Source: Desmodesmus armatus
Lineage: Eukaryota; Chlorophyta; Chlorophyceae; Sphaeropleales; Scenedesmaceae
Reading direction: 5' to 3'
NCBI GenBank assembly: GCA_007449985.2
Contig: VIIQ02000004.1
Coordinates: 682,001-746,000 of the forward strand
Length of the DNA stretch: 64,000 nucleotides
Part shown: positions 45,715 through 58,400 of the stretch, piece after piece
Numbering within the stretch: the stretch's first letter is position 1
How the letters are laid out: the number at the start of each line of letters is the position of its first letter
The notes under the pieces: model-generated
What the model was told of the DNA's origin: nothing
Seen by the model: the letters and a program-made list of their open reading frames with translations, nothing else
Databases searched by the model: none
Translations under genes and position numbers: made by a program

Positions 45715-48700
45715 TCACAGCTTGCTACGCAGCTGCGCAGTGCCCATTGCCTGAGCGGGCGGGGCGCCACCAGCATGGCCGCTGCCCCCCTTGCCACCCC
45801 ACCACCCCCGGCGGCCTGTGGGTGCTGCTGCTGCTGGTGCTGGCTCATCAGCAGCATTGACTGGTAGACCCACAGGTCCAACAGCACTAGCAGTACTGCT
45901 AGCACGCTGCTCCGGGCTGCTGTCCTGCCCAAACGGCTCCCACGCCCCTTCACCACGGATGCCCGGCAGGGCGCTGCCTGGCGTGGTGGCACCCTGGGGC
46001 GCTGCAGCTCGCCCAAACCCAAACAGCCATGAGTACTTGGCACTGCCGCTGCTGGACCCTGCTGCGGCTGCTGCGGTCGTTGCTGCCTTCCCAGCTGCTG
46101 ATGCGACCTGGGTAGCAGGTGCAGCAGCTGTGTTTAGGACAGCGTCCACGGCATGTGCCTGATCAACAGGCTCCTCTGCCTTCAGCTCCGGATTGCAGCT
46201 GCACAGGATGCTGGCCAGCGAAGTGGGATCAAACTTCTGTCTGGGGTCCAGCAGGCCTGCACCCACTGCACGCTGAACCCACGAGGGTAAGCGCCGCTGC
46301 GGCTGCTGTGACTGCTTGCCACGTTGGTGCTGCTGGCGGCTGCTCGCACTGCTGCTGGGCACAGGGGGCATGTTGGGGCTGGGGACACCAGCAGCCAGGC
46401 TGTGGTGCTGTTGCTGTGGCCCTGCTGCTGCTGTTGCCTGCGCGTTGATGCTGCTGCCGTGCCGCCACTCCTGCAGTGCTGCGCTGAGCCACCCGTCGAT
46501 GACTGTGTCACAGTAGCTCTGACCCAGAGGCCACCAACCCTGCAAGCACAACCACGTGCCAGCAAAGAACACGATCCATACCTCACATGCATGCACAATT
46601 GTGGAAGCCTGCACTGCGCGGCACAAGCAAACTGGTAAGCCTGCACCTGACAGGGCTGCGTGTGCAAGAACACACCCAATGAGCCCATGCAGCAGCAAGC
46701 AACTAGGGAGAGCATCAGCATGGCATGAGCATATCAGCACACACAGCCTGCTGGACCTCACCTGCAGGAAAGCCAGGTGGCCCCCACGCCTTGTAGCTGC
46801 CATGACGGTGAAGGGGTTGTGCTGGACTTGCTCCTGTGGAATCACCCTGCGGCACAACAGAGCAGTGCTGTGGTGACGGTTGTGGTGTGCAAGTATGCAT
46901 GGGCTGTGCATGCCGGTATGCCGGTATATACGGTCTGTGCAGCACCAACTGCCTGGCGCATGGGCCCTGACTACTCCAGCAGGAGCAAGCAAGAGCCGTG
47001 CACTGCAGATCAGGCAAACAGTGCAGTCACTCACCCCAGGAAAGGGTCGTCCTTTGACAGCAGGATGAGAGTGGGTGTGCGGATGTGTGGGATGTAGTTG
47101 GTGCTGCAGGCGTGCCTATAGTACAGGTGCGGTGACGGGTAGCCAAGGGCCCTTAGTGTCACAGCGTCATCAAAGCTGGCCACAGTCCAGCTGTTGAGCA
47201 TGGCCTCAGTGTCTGTAAGCAGCATCACAGCACAGCGCAGCGCAGCACAGCACAGGGCACAGCTCATAGCAGCGAGCGGCGACCATGAAGCAGTGCTGAT
47301 GGGGGTGGCAAGGCCTCCTCATGCATGCATGCAGAAGGGTGCAGGACGTTGCATGCGTCGTGCATGCTCCAATCAACACATAGACTCTGCCTGTGTAACA
47401 AAGTGCAAGCACATGTGGCCGGCACTGCAACGGCCTCTGGCTAAACTGTGAGCATGCATCGGCCACTGTCCAAGCAGCTGTGCCTGTTCTTGCTTGTCCT
47501 CCACTTGACCGACTACCCAATCATGCATCAGCGTCCTGCACTCACCTATGTTGGTGCCAGTTGCCAGCATGTCTCCTGCATGCTCCTTGACATACTCCCG
47601 CAACCTGGCAGAAGCAGGGGCACAGCAGGAAGTTATTCTGCGTCTCAGCTCTGTGGCATACCTCCAGTTGGCTCGCGATTGCTACAGTGCTGCAACGCAC
47701 GTGCTGGCATTGTTGCACCTTGCATGCAGCGACCAAGCCCTGTACGGTGCTGGCCCTGGCGCTTAAGGCTGTAATCCTGCATGTGACTGACAATCTGCTG
47801 CATGCACAGGTCAAAGCGCCACGTCACAACATGCCACGCCATGCCATGTCGTGCGCTGTGCAACCTGCAGCGCCAGTCACACAAGCTCACTTGTAGGCCA
47901 CCGCAAGGTTGTACAGGAACTTTGCGGTGTAGGGGCGTCCCATCTTCGTGTTGGTGGTGTGCAGGCACACGGGAGGTGACACCAGGGCAGCTGCAACCAG
48001 CCCGCTCCCTGTGCGAGGCTCTGGCACGCTCTCGCCAGCACCACTACCCCTGCTGCTGCTGTCGCTGGCCACCTCCTGCTGGTCAAGGTGCAGGTACAGG
48101 CCGTTGTCTGCCTCTGCAACATACTTTGCCAGCAGCACACTGCCCAAGCTGTAGCCAGCCGCCATGAGGGGTGCGTCAGGGAAGCGGCTGCACAGCAAGA
48201 TAAAAGAGGCGACACATAGAACCCGTGTCATTGCTCAGTATACCGGCCATGCAGGGAGAGTACCACCCATGCAGCAAGGACATCACATGGCAACAGGCAT
48301 GCTAGATCAATTGTTTGTTCAAGGTACATGGCCTGCGTGTGCTAAAAGCACTGCAACACAGCAGTGTAACTCATGTGGTTAACAGCAGGGTGCAACCTAG
48401 CCTAGCCTAGACATGATGTCTCAGCGCGGCGGAAGTAGCAGTCCCTCCGCACATGTTGGTCCATGCACTCTAAGACTGCCAACGTGCCTCTGCTGCTGGC
48501 TTACCTGTGTATGCTCTGCACTGCCACATGCACATCAGCAGTGTTGATGGCATTGTAGCCCCTTGCACTGGTCAGTGGTAGACCATTGCAGCCACGCATG
48601 TTGAGCACAACTGCTCGCCAGCCCCGGGATGCTGCTGCCACACAGGCCCACTTGACATAGCCCTCATGACTGCCGCCTGCAAGCAACATGGCAGCACCAT

Positions 48701-49674
48701 GCAGGCAGCTTACAGATACGTTCTCTGCACCCTGCTGCTGCTGGTGACTGTTGGTCGCCACACGTAGTCCTTTGCACTGCTGTTGGCGGTGTGCATGTGG
48801 CCAGTAGTCTAAAGTAACCACGCTCCCCCCACACATGGACCTCAAACAGCGCACACGCCATGCAACCACTTCCGCCCCGCTGCTTGACAGCAAATGTGCA
48901 CGCTAAGAACTGCAGCTGCATGCTCAGCTGCTCTTGCCACTGCCACGTGTGTTGGCATTGTGTCGGAACAGTAAACATGCAGACACTCTAGAAGACTTGC
49001 TGTAGACATGCGTTCATGCCAGCTGCCCTGCGGGTGCTGCTCACCATTGATGCCATGTATGAACAGCACGATGGGTGCGTCAGCAGCTGCCCATGTGGCC
49101 TTGTCAGAGCCACAAAACCAGTCCAGGCCCAGGGTGCCATGGTCGCTGGTCATGACCAGCTGCCGCGTGTAGCTGCCACGAGCGGTCAGTGTGCGCAACA
49201 CTACAGGCAGGACACGTGCAAGAGCATGCGTCAACCAGGATTTTGTCTGAGCCAGGATTTGTCTGAGGAATAGACGTGGGAAACACTGCCAGGCAGGGGG
49301 CCAGCCTGGCAGGTGCCGCATGCGCCTTGCTGAAAGCTTACTGATGTGGCTGTCAAGTGACGATGGCGTGGCATGTTGGCCACATCATTGCATGATGCAG
49401 GCCTGCCGATGCTGCTTTGCCAAGCATGGCACAGCATGCGGGGAGGACACTTACGGCCCATAGCACTCTGAGTGTGAGGATCGGGCGCCCAGATTGAAGG
49501 GCTGAAGGCCAGCTTGAGCTCTGGGCATTTCTCCAAAATGAGCTCAGCTATGCCTCCTGGCTGAAAGTACAGTTGTGGTGCCCCCATGCGGCTTGCACCA
49601 GTGGCCAGCCTTTGGTGTCCTGCTGCTGTGGCACGTGTCAGCCCTATCAAAGGGGTGCAGCCCGCAATGCCCAC
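45715..49674 (-). CDS. Alpha/beta hydrolase of the YheT/EMB8 family
   Basis: Minus-strand exons give a typical COG0429-type hydrolase: MGAPQLYFQPGG with ELILEKCPEL (49500-49590), DHGTLGLDWFC and APIVLFIHGING (49030-49140), GSHEGYVKWACVAAASRGWRAVVLNMRGCNG (48590-48680), the nucleophile elbow MAAGYSLGS (near 48150), DAVTLRALGYPSPHLYYRHAC (47110-47180), the acid LILLSKDDPFLG (47040) and the histidine region RRGGHLAFLQ (46770). The Ser-Asp-His triad is therefore intact. A long low-complexity tail (Ala/Gln/Ser-rich, 45715-46540) follows, ending AQLRSKL and TAG. The start at 49674 is the longest frame; an internal Met at 49587 is equally possible. Plant members (EMB8-like) are of uncertain substrate, probably lipid esters. 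No clear signal peptide is seen. Confidence 0.82.
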
Positions 49675-50142
49675 TCAGTGCGGAGGTCTGACATATGAGA
49701 CTTAGATTATACTAGAACAGAGTGGTCCAAGGCAGGATGCAAGTATCAAAAGTCCGTGGTGATGGTTTGGTCGGTCCAGCAACTGGGAGAGCTTTCTGGA
49801 GCACGTCTACAAACCAGATTGAACTAAGAGAACCATATGACCAAAAATAGTCGGGGGAACATTAGTCAAGAGTCTTGACTCAAGACCGTTGCAATACGAG
49901 GCGCGAATGAGGTCAGCCTCCTTCTCGATCAATCTACCGTAACCATTGTGACCCACCGTCAGCATATCAGCTCACAACAGGCGGCACACAGCAGGCTGTG
50001 GATACCTGACAGGTTGTTCCAAGGACAAGGTTGTACAACAGGCTGATTCGGTGGAGCTCACAGTGATCAGTCCTCTGTTTGCCAAGTCCAACTTTTCATT
50101 AGACCCTTGAAATAGTGCGCCCATTGCCTCTGCCTGACCAGC
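49675..50142. promoter_or_regulatory. Divergent promoter region with a 17-base palindrome
   Basis: The hydrolase (minus) and the SDR gene (plus) start on either side of this 468-base region. At 49864-49880 lies a perfect inverted repeat, AGTCAAGA and TCTTGACT around a single G, a plausible dimeric factor site. No TATA box was obvious. Confidence 0.5.
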
Positions 50143-52029
50143 ATGGAGATACCCAAGAGGCTGCAAGGCAAGGTGGCGGTCGTGACAGCAGCAACTGCAG
50201 GGATAGGCCTCGGCATCGCAGAGCGCCTGGCTCAAGAAGGTGCTAAGGTTATGATATGCTCCAGGTCAGTGGGGGGTGAGCTGCCCACCGTTTTGCATGT
50301 CCTCTTGCTTGCATTCATGTGACCGGTGACAAAACAGGTGGCACCCACAGGCTGGCAGGCAGATTGCCGGCTCTCACCACTCTCCCATGCGTCTGCAGGC
50401 GCCAACAGAATGTTGACGAGACAGTGCAAAGCTTGCGGGCTAAGGGGCTGCAGGTCTCTGGTGTGGTGTGTCATGTGGGCAATGCACAACAGCGGACCCA
50501 ACTCATCAAGCAGACCATTCAGGTGGGGTGATCACAATGCTCGCTTGAATTTCATGGCATCAGAGATGTGATTGGCAGCCGGACACACTGCATTGCTTAC
50601 CAGTCAGGCATACGTGTGTCGGCCAGTTTGAGAGCCCTGTTGCATCTGTGCTTGTGTGTGAAGCCAGTGTACGGGATGAAATTGCAGGACACACAAGCAA
50701 GTACAGCTGCTGCATGGGCATCTGCTCAGCGACCTGCAGTGCACGCCTCGGCTTGTAACCGTGCATTGTAGCACTGTACTCGCGCAATGCTGGCCTCAAG
50801 CTTGCCCTGCCACTGTTTAACTCTTGCAGGAGTACGGCCAGCTGGACATCCTTATCTCCAATGCTGCGGTGAGTGCGCAGCTGCAGTCAGTTCCCACTTT
50901 GCGAAGGTGGATATGTCTGAGGCAGCAAGGCCAGCTCACTCTGTGTTGATCGACTACCAACAGTCCAAGTCTGCTTGGATGCGGATGTCGCAGTGGAGCA
51001 TGTCGATCTTCAAGCTGTACCCCTGGACGTTGAGCGCTGCATTGCCGGCTCTCGCTGTTTTTCGTGCGTGTGCAGGTGAACCCAACTGCAGGACCACTGC
51101 TGTCCACGCCCCCTGATGCCATTGACAAGATCTTTGATATCAACATCAAGGCAGCGCTGCTGCTGGTGCAGGAGGCAGCACCGCACATGGGGCGGGGTGG
51201 CCGCATTGTGCTGATCAGCAGTGTCACAGCCTTCATGTAAGTGGAGCTGGCTTATTGAGGCTTGACAGCTGCGCTGGCTGCATGGGGCACGGCTTGACAC
51301 ATGCTGTACAGGCCACTTTGGTACTCCCAGTACGTGTCGTCACATTGGGTTTCATCAGCACGCATGTAAAGGTGTCAGCCGTACGTAGTACCCTCATGCA
51401 TTGTCCATGCACCATGCCGTGCGCCATGTGTGCTACATGACCGCTGTTGCTGCGTGCATGCAGGCCTCCAGCACCCATAGCCATGTATGCAGTCAGCAAG
51501 ACAGCGCTGCTGGGCCTGACCAAGGGCCTCGCGGCAGAGCTGGGGCCTGAGGGCATCACCGTCAACTGCGTGGCACCTGGCATTGTGCCGACCAAGTTCT
51601 CGGCAGCGCTGGTGGCTGACCCTGAGCTGGTGAGTGGAGAGGCGTTGGCATGCATAACTTGCAGGGCATGCATCAGGGTGCCAGCTGTAGGGTGGCTTGC
51701 TGGGTGGCTGGCTCAGCATGCAAGCGTGATTTCCCCGCCATTGACAGGCTTTGACGCACATTGTGACGTGCAGACCAGGTGACAGCAGCACTGCTCGTGC
51801 ACGCTGCACGTAGCCTCTGGCAGCCTGCAAGGTGTGCTGACCGGTATATTGTGTGGTTGATTGTGTTGTGCTGCCGCAGGAGCGCATGCAGATAGAGTCG
51901 ACCAACCTCAAGCGTTTGGGCACTCCACAAGATATTGCAGGTGCTGTTGCATTCCTCAGCTCACCAGATGCTGGTTACATGACTGGCGAAACACTTGTGG
52001 TCGCTGGCGGCATGCAGAGCCGACTGTGA
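50143..52029 (+). CDS. DHRS4-like short-chain dehydrogenase/reductase, PTS1-type C terminus
   Basis: Six exons join exactly in frame (50143-50264, 50399-50522, 50830-50868, 51076-51236, 51464-51629, 51880-52029), giving 253 residues and a TGA stop. The Rossmann cofactor site is [21 protein letters not shown]. Then come [10 protein letters not shown] and [21 protein letters not shown] (NAA motif), [10 protein letters not shown] (catalytic Ser) and [17 protein letters not shown] (Tyr-x3-Lys). Near the C terminus are VNCVAPGI and [13 protein letters not shown]. This order and wording closely follow vertebrate DHRS4, an NADPH-dependent carbonyl/retinal reductase. The last three residues are SRL, a peroxisomal targeting signal of the same kind as in DHRS4. 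Peroxisomal location is well supported; the algal substrate is not known. Confidence 0.9.
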
Positions 52030-52701
52030 TGCAGCCCGATTTGTTTGCTTCGACGTTTGAATGAACTTCACTTTGCATGTGTATCAATGGTCAACGCTGT
52101 TGCTGCAGCAGATGCGCTGCATGGTACCGATTCCCCCAACAAGGCCTTTGCTGGGGCCGAATAAAGGTGTCTTGATGTATAGCCGACCAGTGCATGCATA
52201 CTAGGTTCAAGGCTAGCCAAGCATGCACCAATAGCGAGCAGTGCGCCGAGTGCACACGGCGTGCCATCTGTGCGGAGCAGTCACTGAGTGGTGCATTTGT
52301 TGTTAGCAGCTGCGGTGGTGCTGGTGGTGGTTGAATTGCTGGACATCACCAAGTGTTTTACTGCTCATCCATGGCCTCATTTTCGCTCCACTTGTGGGCC
52401 CTTGTCGTCCCATGGTTCGCTCAGGGTGATTTGCAAATTTGTTGATCACCATGACACACATGTCAAGGGTGTGCTGTGGAGCGTTGTCTCCTGGCTGTTG
52501 TTTACGGCCACGCCTTGAAACGTATTTTCGGCAGCTGATACAGGAGTGTCGCTGCGTTGTTACTAACCCACGTTTGAACTGCGCCCGGGTTTCACCAACC
52601 GGCAACAGCGTCTGCAGAAATAGCCCCAGCTCCAGTTCTTGAGGCAGCACAACCTGAGGGGTTGTTCATCGTTCTTCAACTTCTCAAGCATTGCCAGCAC
52701 C
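52030..52701. other. Intergenic: SDR 3' region and promoter of the secreted-protein gene
   Basis: About 670 bases between two plus-strand genes. Short open frames only, with no recognisable coding region. Confidence 0.45.
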
Positions 52702-55418
52702 ATGGGGACTGCTGGAGCAGCATGGCGCGCGCTTTCGTTGTTGTTGCTGTTTCAGTTCGGCCTGGCCGATCGCTACCTTATGCAAACCGTTCTTGACTGC
52801 GCCAAAGTGCATCCACAGTGCTCCAGCTGCGTGGTCAGCAGGTCGACTGCAAACGGGCTCGTTCAAACGAGCGAACTGGTGTGCAAGGCCTGCAAGGCGC
52901 CTGAGTACCAGGTCTACAGCAACGGGACAAGCAGCACCTGTGGTGAGCTTTCACAGAGCCTTTCGATCGACAGCCTTGCGTGACGGTTTGGGGCCTGTGA
53001 TCACCAGCTCATGAGTAGGTGAGCTGCTGCTGTGGTGAAGCAGCACAACAGCAGCTGCAGTTGAGGCCTGCAGCAGCTGAAAACTATCAGCAACTCCAGC
53101 GACTCAATGCTTGCACACAGTTGCCATGGGAGATGAGCAACCTACACCTGCTGCTGCTCTGTCCACTCATGCAGCTTGTTCGCCTGGCTACTACTCGCGA
53201 CCAGAGGCACCCACTGAGTGTGAAGCCTGCCCGAAAAACAGCTGGTGTCCAGGAGGAGTCACTTCTGCTGCACAGAAGAACGACTGCGGCACCTGCTGTA
53301 AGTCCTGCTGCTGCGCTTGAGCCGCTTTTTGTTACATGCAGAGCACTGCCACTGCAGAACGTTTACGGGTGTACAGATGGTTGAGGGCTGGCAGCATTTC
53401 AGATACTACGTGTGTAGCGTTTCAGAACCCAGGCGTGTGCCGGCAACATCCTGATTTGTTCAGGCAGGAACTGACAGGCTGTGTGACTGCCCTGCACATG
53501 CCTTCCCTTTCTGCAGTGATGACCGTCACCACGCTGGCCCAGCAAGCGGCAGCATGCTTGACCCAGCCTGGATGCGGCTACATGCTGGACACAGCTGGCC
53601 CCGCAGGGATGGTTTGCGCCATCGGCACCTACAGCTCAGGCAACAACCAGCAGCCATGCGTCCCATGCCCAGCAGGACTGACAACAGTTGCTGCTCGCCA
53701 GGAGTCCATTGCGTCCTGCATGGCGCCTGCAGGCTACTTCCAGCAGGTCTGCAGCTCTCGTAATGGAATTGATGCATGTTTGCAACCTGTGCTTGCGTGT
53801 CAGCACAGCACCTTGCAGAGGCCCAACAGCTTCTGCCCACATTCAGCTTTGTTGGCAGAAGTGTGCTGCCTCTACCTGCAGGTTCCTGTGCGCCATGCAG
53901 CCCATGCATGCTGTGTCAGCTCATTATGCTTGCAGCGGCACCACGGTCAAAGTATGTGATGCAGGATCATCAGCCGTGTGCTGAGCCGGTGACCCATGCA
54001 TTTGTGCGTCTCTGTTTTGTGCAGGCCATGCAAGCCCTGCCATGCCCCAAGGGTACCTTCAAGGCAGGCATCAACAGGGACGGGACATGTACCCCTTGTC
54101 CCGGTCCAGGCATCACAACAGCTGGTGTGGCATCAGCGTCAGCCACAGCTTGCGATCGCGCAACCCCTGGTTACAGGCCTGTGCGTTTGCAAAATGCATC
54201 CGTCAACATCATTGTGGGTGTTGAGGCCTGTCCGGTCGGTACGTTTGGCCCCGATGGGCTTCGGTGCATTGCCTGCACTGACAACCTCACCACCCAAGCC
54301 ACAGCCAGCACCAACCCTGCCGAGTGTTTAGCAGCTCCTGGATTCGGGTTCTACCCCAAAGGGGAGGGCGATAACCGTCCCGTGTCAACAGCAGACCTGC
54401 AGGCAGCATCCACCAAAGTGCTGAAGTGCCCAAACGGCTCATACAAGGTGCGCCTGGCACAGGGGAAAGGGCTTTGCTTGCTGCCCACAGCGCATGGAGC
54501 TTCCTGCTGTTCGACTGCCATGCAGACACTCAGCGGCTGAGTAGTTGCTTGCAGCAGCCTCAGCAGTCATCACCAGTTTCAGGCTTCCACTGAGTGCACA
54601 GATCGCGCCCGCCCGCACAACCCCATGTGCTGCAGTAATACATGTGCCCTGCTGCCTGCGTTGCGCCCTTCTGCAGGCTGGTTGGAACCTCGATGCCTGC
54701 AAGTCCTGTGGCGTCAACGTGCTTACCGACACCAATGCCTTTGACGGCCTTGCCCTCAGCGCCGACCAATGCTACCTGCCTCCTGGTTGGGGCGCAAGTT
54801 TTGACGCCACCGCCCAGCAGCTGGTTGCCTACCGATGCAACAACGGGACGTACGGTGTTGCGACGCGCATCTACGGTGTTGAAGCACGTCCCTGCACGGT
54901 AAGGAGTACATCATGTGCTGTTGCTAACCCTCCTGGTTGAAGCTGCCAAGCTTGCTGCTGACCTGAGCCTGTGACAGTTTCAACTGCCTACAGCGGCTGT
55001 CGCACACATCCTCAAGGCTACACAACAGCCAGCACATTGTCAAAGGCTCACCCAAACTGCAGCACAGGCGCTCAACGCAACCTTGCCAAGCTGATGGCTG
55101 CTGTTTACTGGCCGCAGACTTGCCCTGCCAACACCGTGACACCTGATCAAGTCAGTGCTGAGGAGGCCGTGCCAGAGCCAACTGCAGAGCTGCAGGCAGC
55201 CGTCACCTCCAACACCGTCACATCGGCCGATCAGTGCACAGCCCTCCCTGGGTATGGCTGGGAGAATGGAGTCTCTGTTCCTTGCGAGCTGGGGTACTTT
55301 GCCCCTGGCAATGACAACCAGGTGGGCATGTGCAGCATCTGGGCTACTGGTTGTCAGCTTGACATGTCCAGTTTCTTGCCAAACCTGGGTTGCAGCTGAG
55401 TCACGCTTTGGAATGCCT

Positions 55419-55449
<31 letters not shown>

Positions 55450-58400
55450 CAATCCCACCACATGCATGCCGTCCTGCCTCTGCTTTTCACAGGCCTGTGT
55501 GAAGTGTGGAGAAGGCTTGACCACAAAGGCCGCAATGTCGCGCAGAACAACAGACTGCGTCAGCTTGCCCGGGTGGTCAAAAGCATCGCCCTACGACACC
55601 TTTGCTGTACCTTGCCCTGTGGGTCAGTACTCTCCAGGCGCTGTAGAGTCCTGCAGCAAGTGCCCCCTGGGGTCCTCCACACAGTATACCGCCTCCCACA
55701 TGGCCAGTCAGTGCAGTGTTTGCTCTCCAGGATGGGGCTATGACCTGACCATCAGCCAATGCGCTATCTGTGTGCCTGGGGAGTACTCCCCCGGGGGTTC
55801 TGATGGGCCCTGCATTGCCTGCCAGGCTGGGCAAGTCAGCGCCACTGGCTCAACAGACTCGTCAGACTGCTTCGACGAGTTTACCTCCATCGCACCCTAC
55901 GACTACATCAGCACCCCTGTGTCAGGTTGGACGGTGCTGCTGAGCGATGCCACTTTCAACCACACTGTCAACGCGGTGGAGTGCAGAGAGGCCTGCAGGA
56001 CTGAGCCCAGGTGCCAGTACTGGCTGTTCAAGGCCGGCCAAGATGACAACACCAATGGCTGCTCCCTGAAGCTCATGCCGCGCAACCACGCAAAGGACAC
56101 ATACACTGCCTTCAAGCTGGGTGTGGGTGACTACACAATCTGGGAGGTGAGAAGCTAGCTCCCGCCACAGTCATGAACATAGCTGTGTGCTTTCATCTGA
56201 GCCGATCGGGCCCTCTTGTGCATCTTCTTTGGTGCCCTCGGCCGCTCCTGCAGTAGGATTTTACTGTACCTACAGATGACACAGACAACTCGTTCCCAGT
56301 GGCCCTCGAGCAATCAGGAAGGTTGCTATATGTGCTGGCAGGAAATGAATTCAGTTTGAATTGACGCACATGTCTCTTCTGCTGCTTCAGGCCGCGGACG
56401 ATGAGTTTGAGATGCGTGCTGGCAGAGTGAAGCCGTTTGCCAGCCCTGACGGCAGTGCCGCAGACCCTTGGCGTTGCCTGCGCGGCTGCGACAAGGAGGC
56501 ATCCTGCCGGGGTGTGTTCATCACCAAGGTTGACCTTGACTGGGCCTGCTGGTTTGTCCGCGGTGCCTTTGGCTTGGGCAGCACCGCCAGCAGCATCAAG
56601 GCCGTCCCTGGGCAGATCAACACGTACTTCTGGCTTGGAACCTTGAGGACTGACAACGTCACCCAGGTGCGGCTTGTCCGGCTGGTGCCAAATCAGTTGG
56701 CATTGTGCTGCATTGTGCTGCATGTACAACACAGATGAGAGTAGCATGCAGCGTAGCTTTTGGTCATTGTCATGTAGTTAGACCTTCTCAGACTGTGCTC
56801 TACCGTCCAGCAGCATTGGTGCATTTTCAGGCATGTTTTGCCTCAAGGCGGTCCGGCAGTCACTGTCAAGCATTCAGCTGCGGCAGCTGAACCTCTGCTG
56901 TCTATCCTTATGCAGGGCGCCCCTGACAGCATCAACACATCTCAGAATGTCAGCGACCCTACCGACGTTACTCCTGCAGCAGGTGCCGTCAATGTCACAT
57001 CCAACTCAACCAGCGGCCCTGATACTGCGCCTGACGAGGATTCAACCACCCCATTCCGGCCCAACGGCACCCTGCCTCAGGCTGACCGAGTGCCAGTCAA
57101 CAGCACAGACGATTTGCACGATCCTTTCGGCCTCATCCCACACAGCAGTACTGGTCTGGATGGTGGCCACAGCACCTACGTACCCCCATCTCCACCCACA
57201 TCTGCCACTGATTCAGCGACACCCCCACTGGTGGGTGGCAATGGCACAGCAGCAGACCCCACCTCCCTCCCACCCGTCAACCAGACCCTGCAGTCACCTG
57301 ACCCCGAGGCAACATCTACCAATGTTATCGAGCCTGGAGTCCCTCCGACCACCTCGATCAACAATGCAGTCAGCCCCACCCCTGAGCTTGGCCCTGGCTA
57401 CACTGAGCCCTACTACCTTGCATTGGCAGGCAACGAGAAGGCCTTCCCCGACTTCAAGCAGCCAGCCAACCAGATCAAGGTTGCAGAGGCCCTGCACTCT
57501 GCCTTGGGCCTTGCCCCTGCTTACAACATCTCCAACTTCAAGGTCTGGTTGGCATCCATCAGCAACCTGCCTGCCCGCAGCTCAAGGCTCCTCCTGCAAG
57601 AGCCCAGCAGGCTGCTGGTACTTGGCTTTGCTCTGGCCAAGCAGGCCGGTATTCCTGACGCAGAAACACTGGTGGAGGTAGTGCAGAACAGGACCACAGC
57701 TCAGCAGGTCGCAGCCAAGTTTGCTGGAGCTGGGCTGTTCGTCCCAGAGTTTTCCGACTCTGTGGCAGTGGGTCTGGTGGTTGCCGCCAACGTAACTGAG
57801 GTCATCCAGAAGGCCCAGGACGTCACAGAGTTTGCACCCATCGGTAGGTGACATGCTCAGCAATGAGGCAGCGCACATGCACTGTTGTTTGCAAAGCAGC
57901 CATCAAACAGTGCATGTTGGGGAGTCGAGAGCTTGAGGTGTTGCTGTGTTGCAGGGGGCAAATACGTAAATACACACTTCTGTGGCCAGTCTTTCTTCAT
58001 GTGCATTCTGTCTGACATGTGTGTTGGTTTCCATGCGTGCAGGATTCCCAGTCAACCAGCCCCAGCAGTCCCCTGAGCTAACCACGGACACCCCAGCCAC
58101 AGACAAGACTGACACCCAGGCCCCCACCAACACCGACGCCGCAGTGGTTGAGCCGTCTCTGGAGAGCCCTGCACCCACCAACGCCGCCGCCAGCAGCCCC
58201 GCACCTGCCACCACCAACACCCCAGTGGTTGACGAGAGCCCTGCACCCACCAACGCCGCCCCCAATGCAGCCGCCAGCAGCCCTGCACCTGCCAGCACCA
58301 ACACCCCAGTGGTTGACGAGAGCCCTGCACCCACCAACGCCGCCGCCAGCAGCCCCGCACCTGCCAGCACCAACACCCCAGTGGTTGACGAGAGCCCTGC

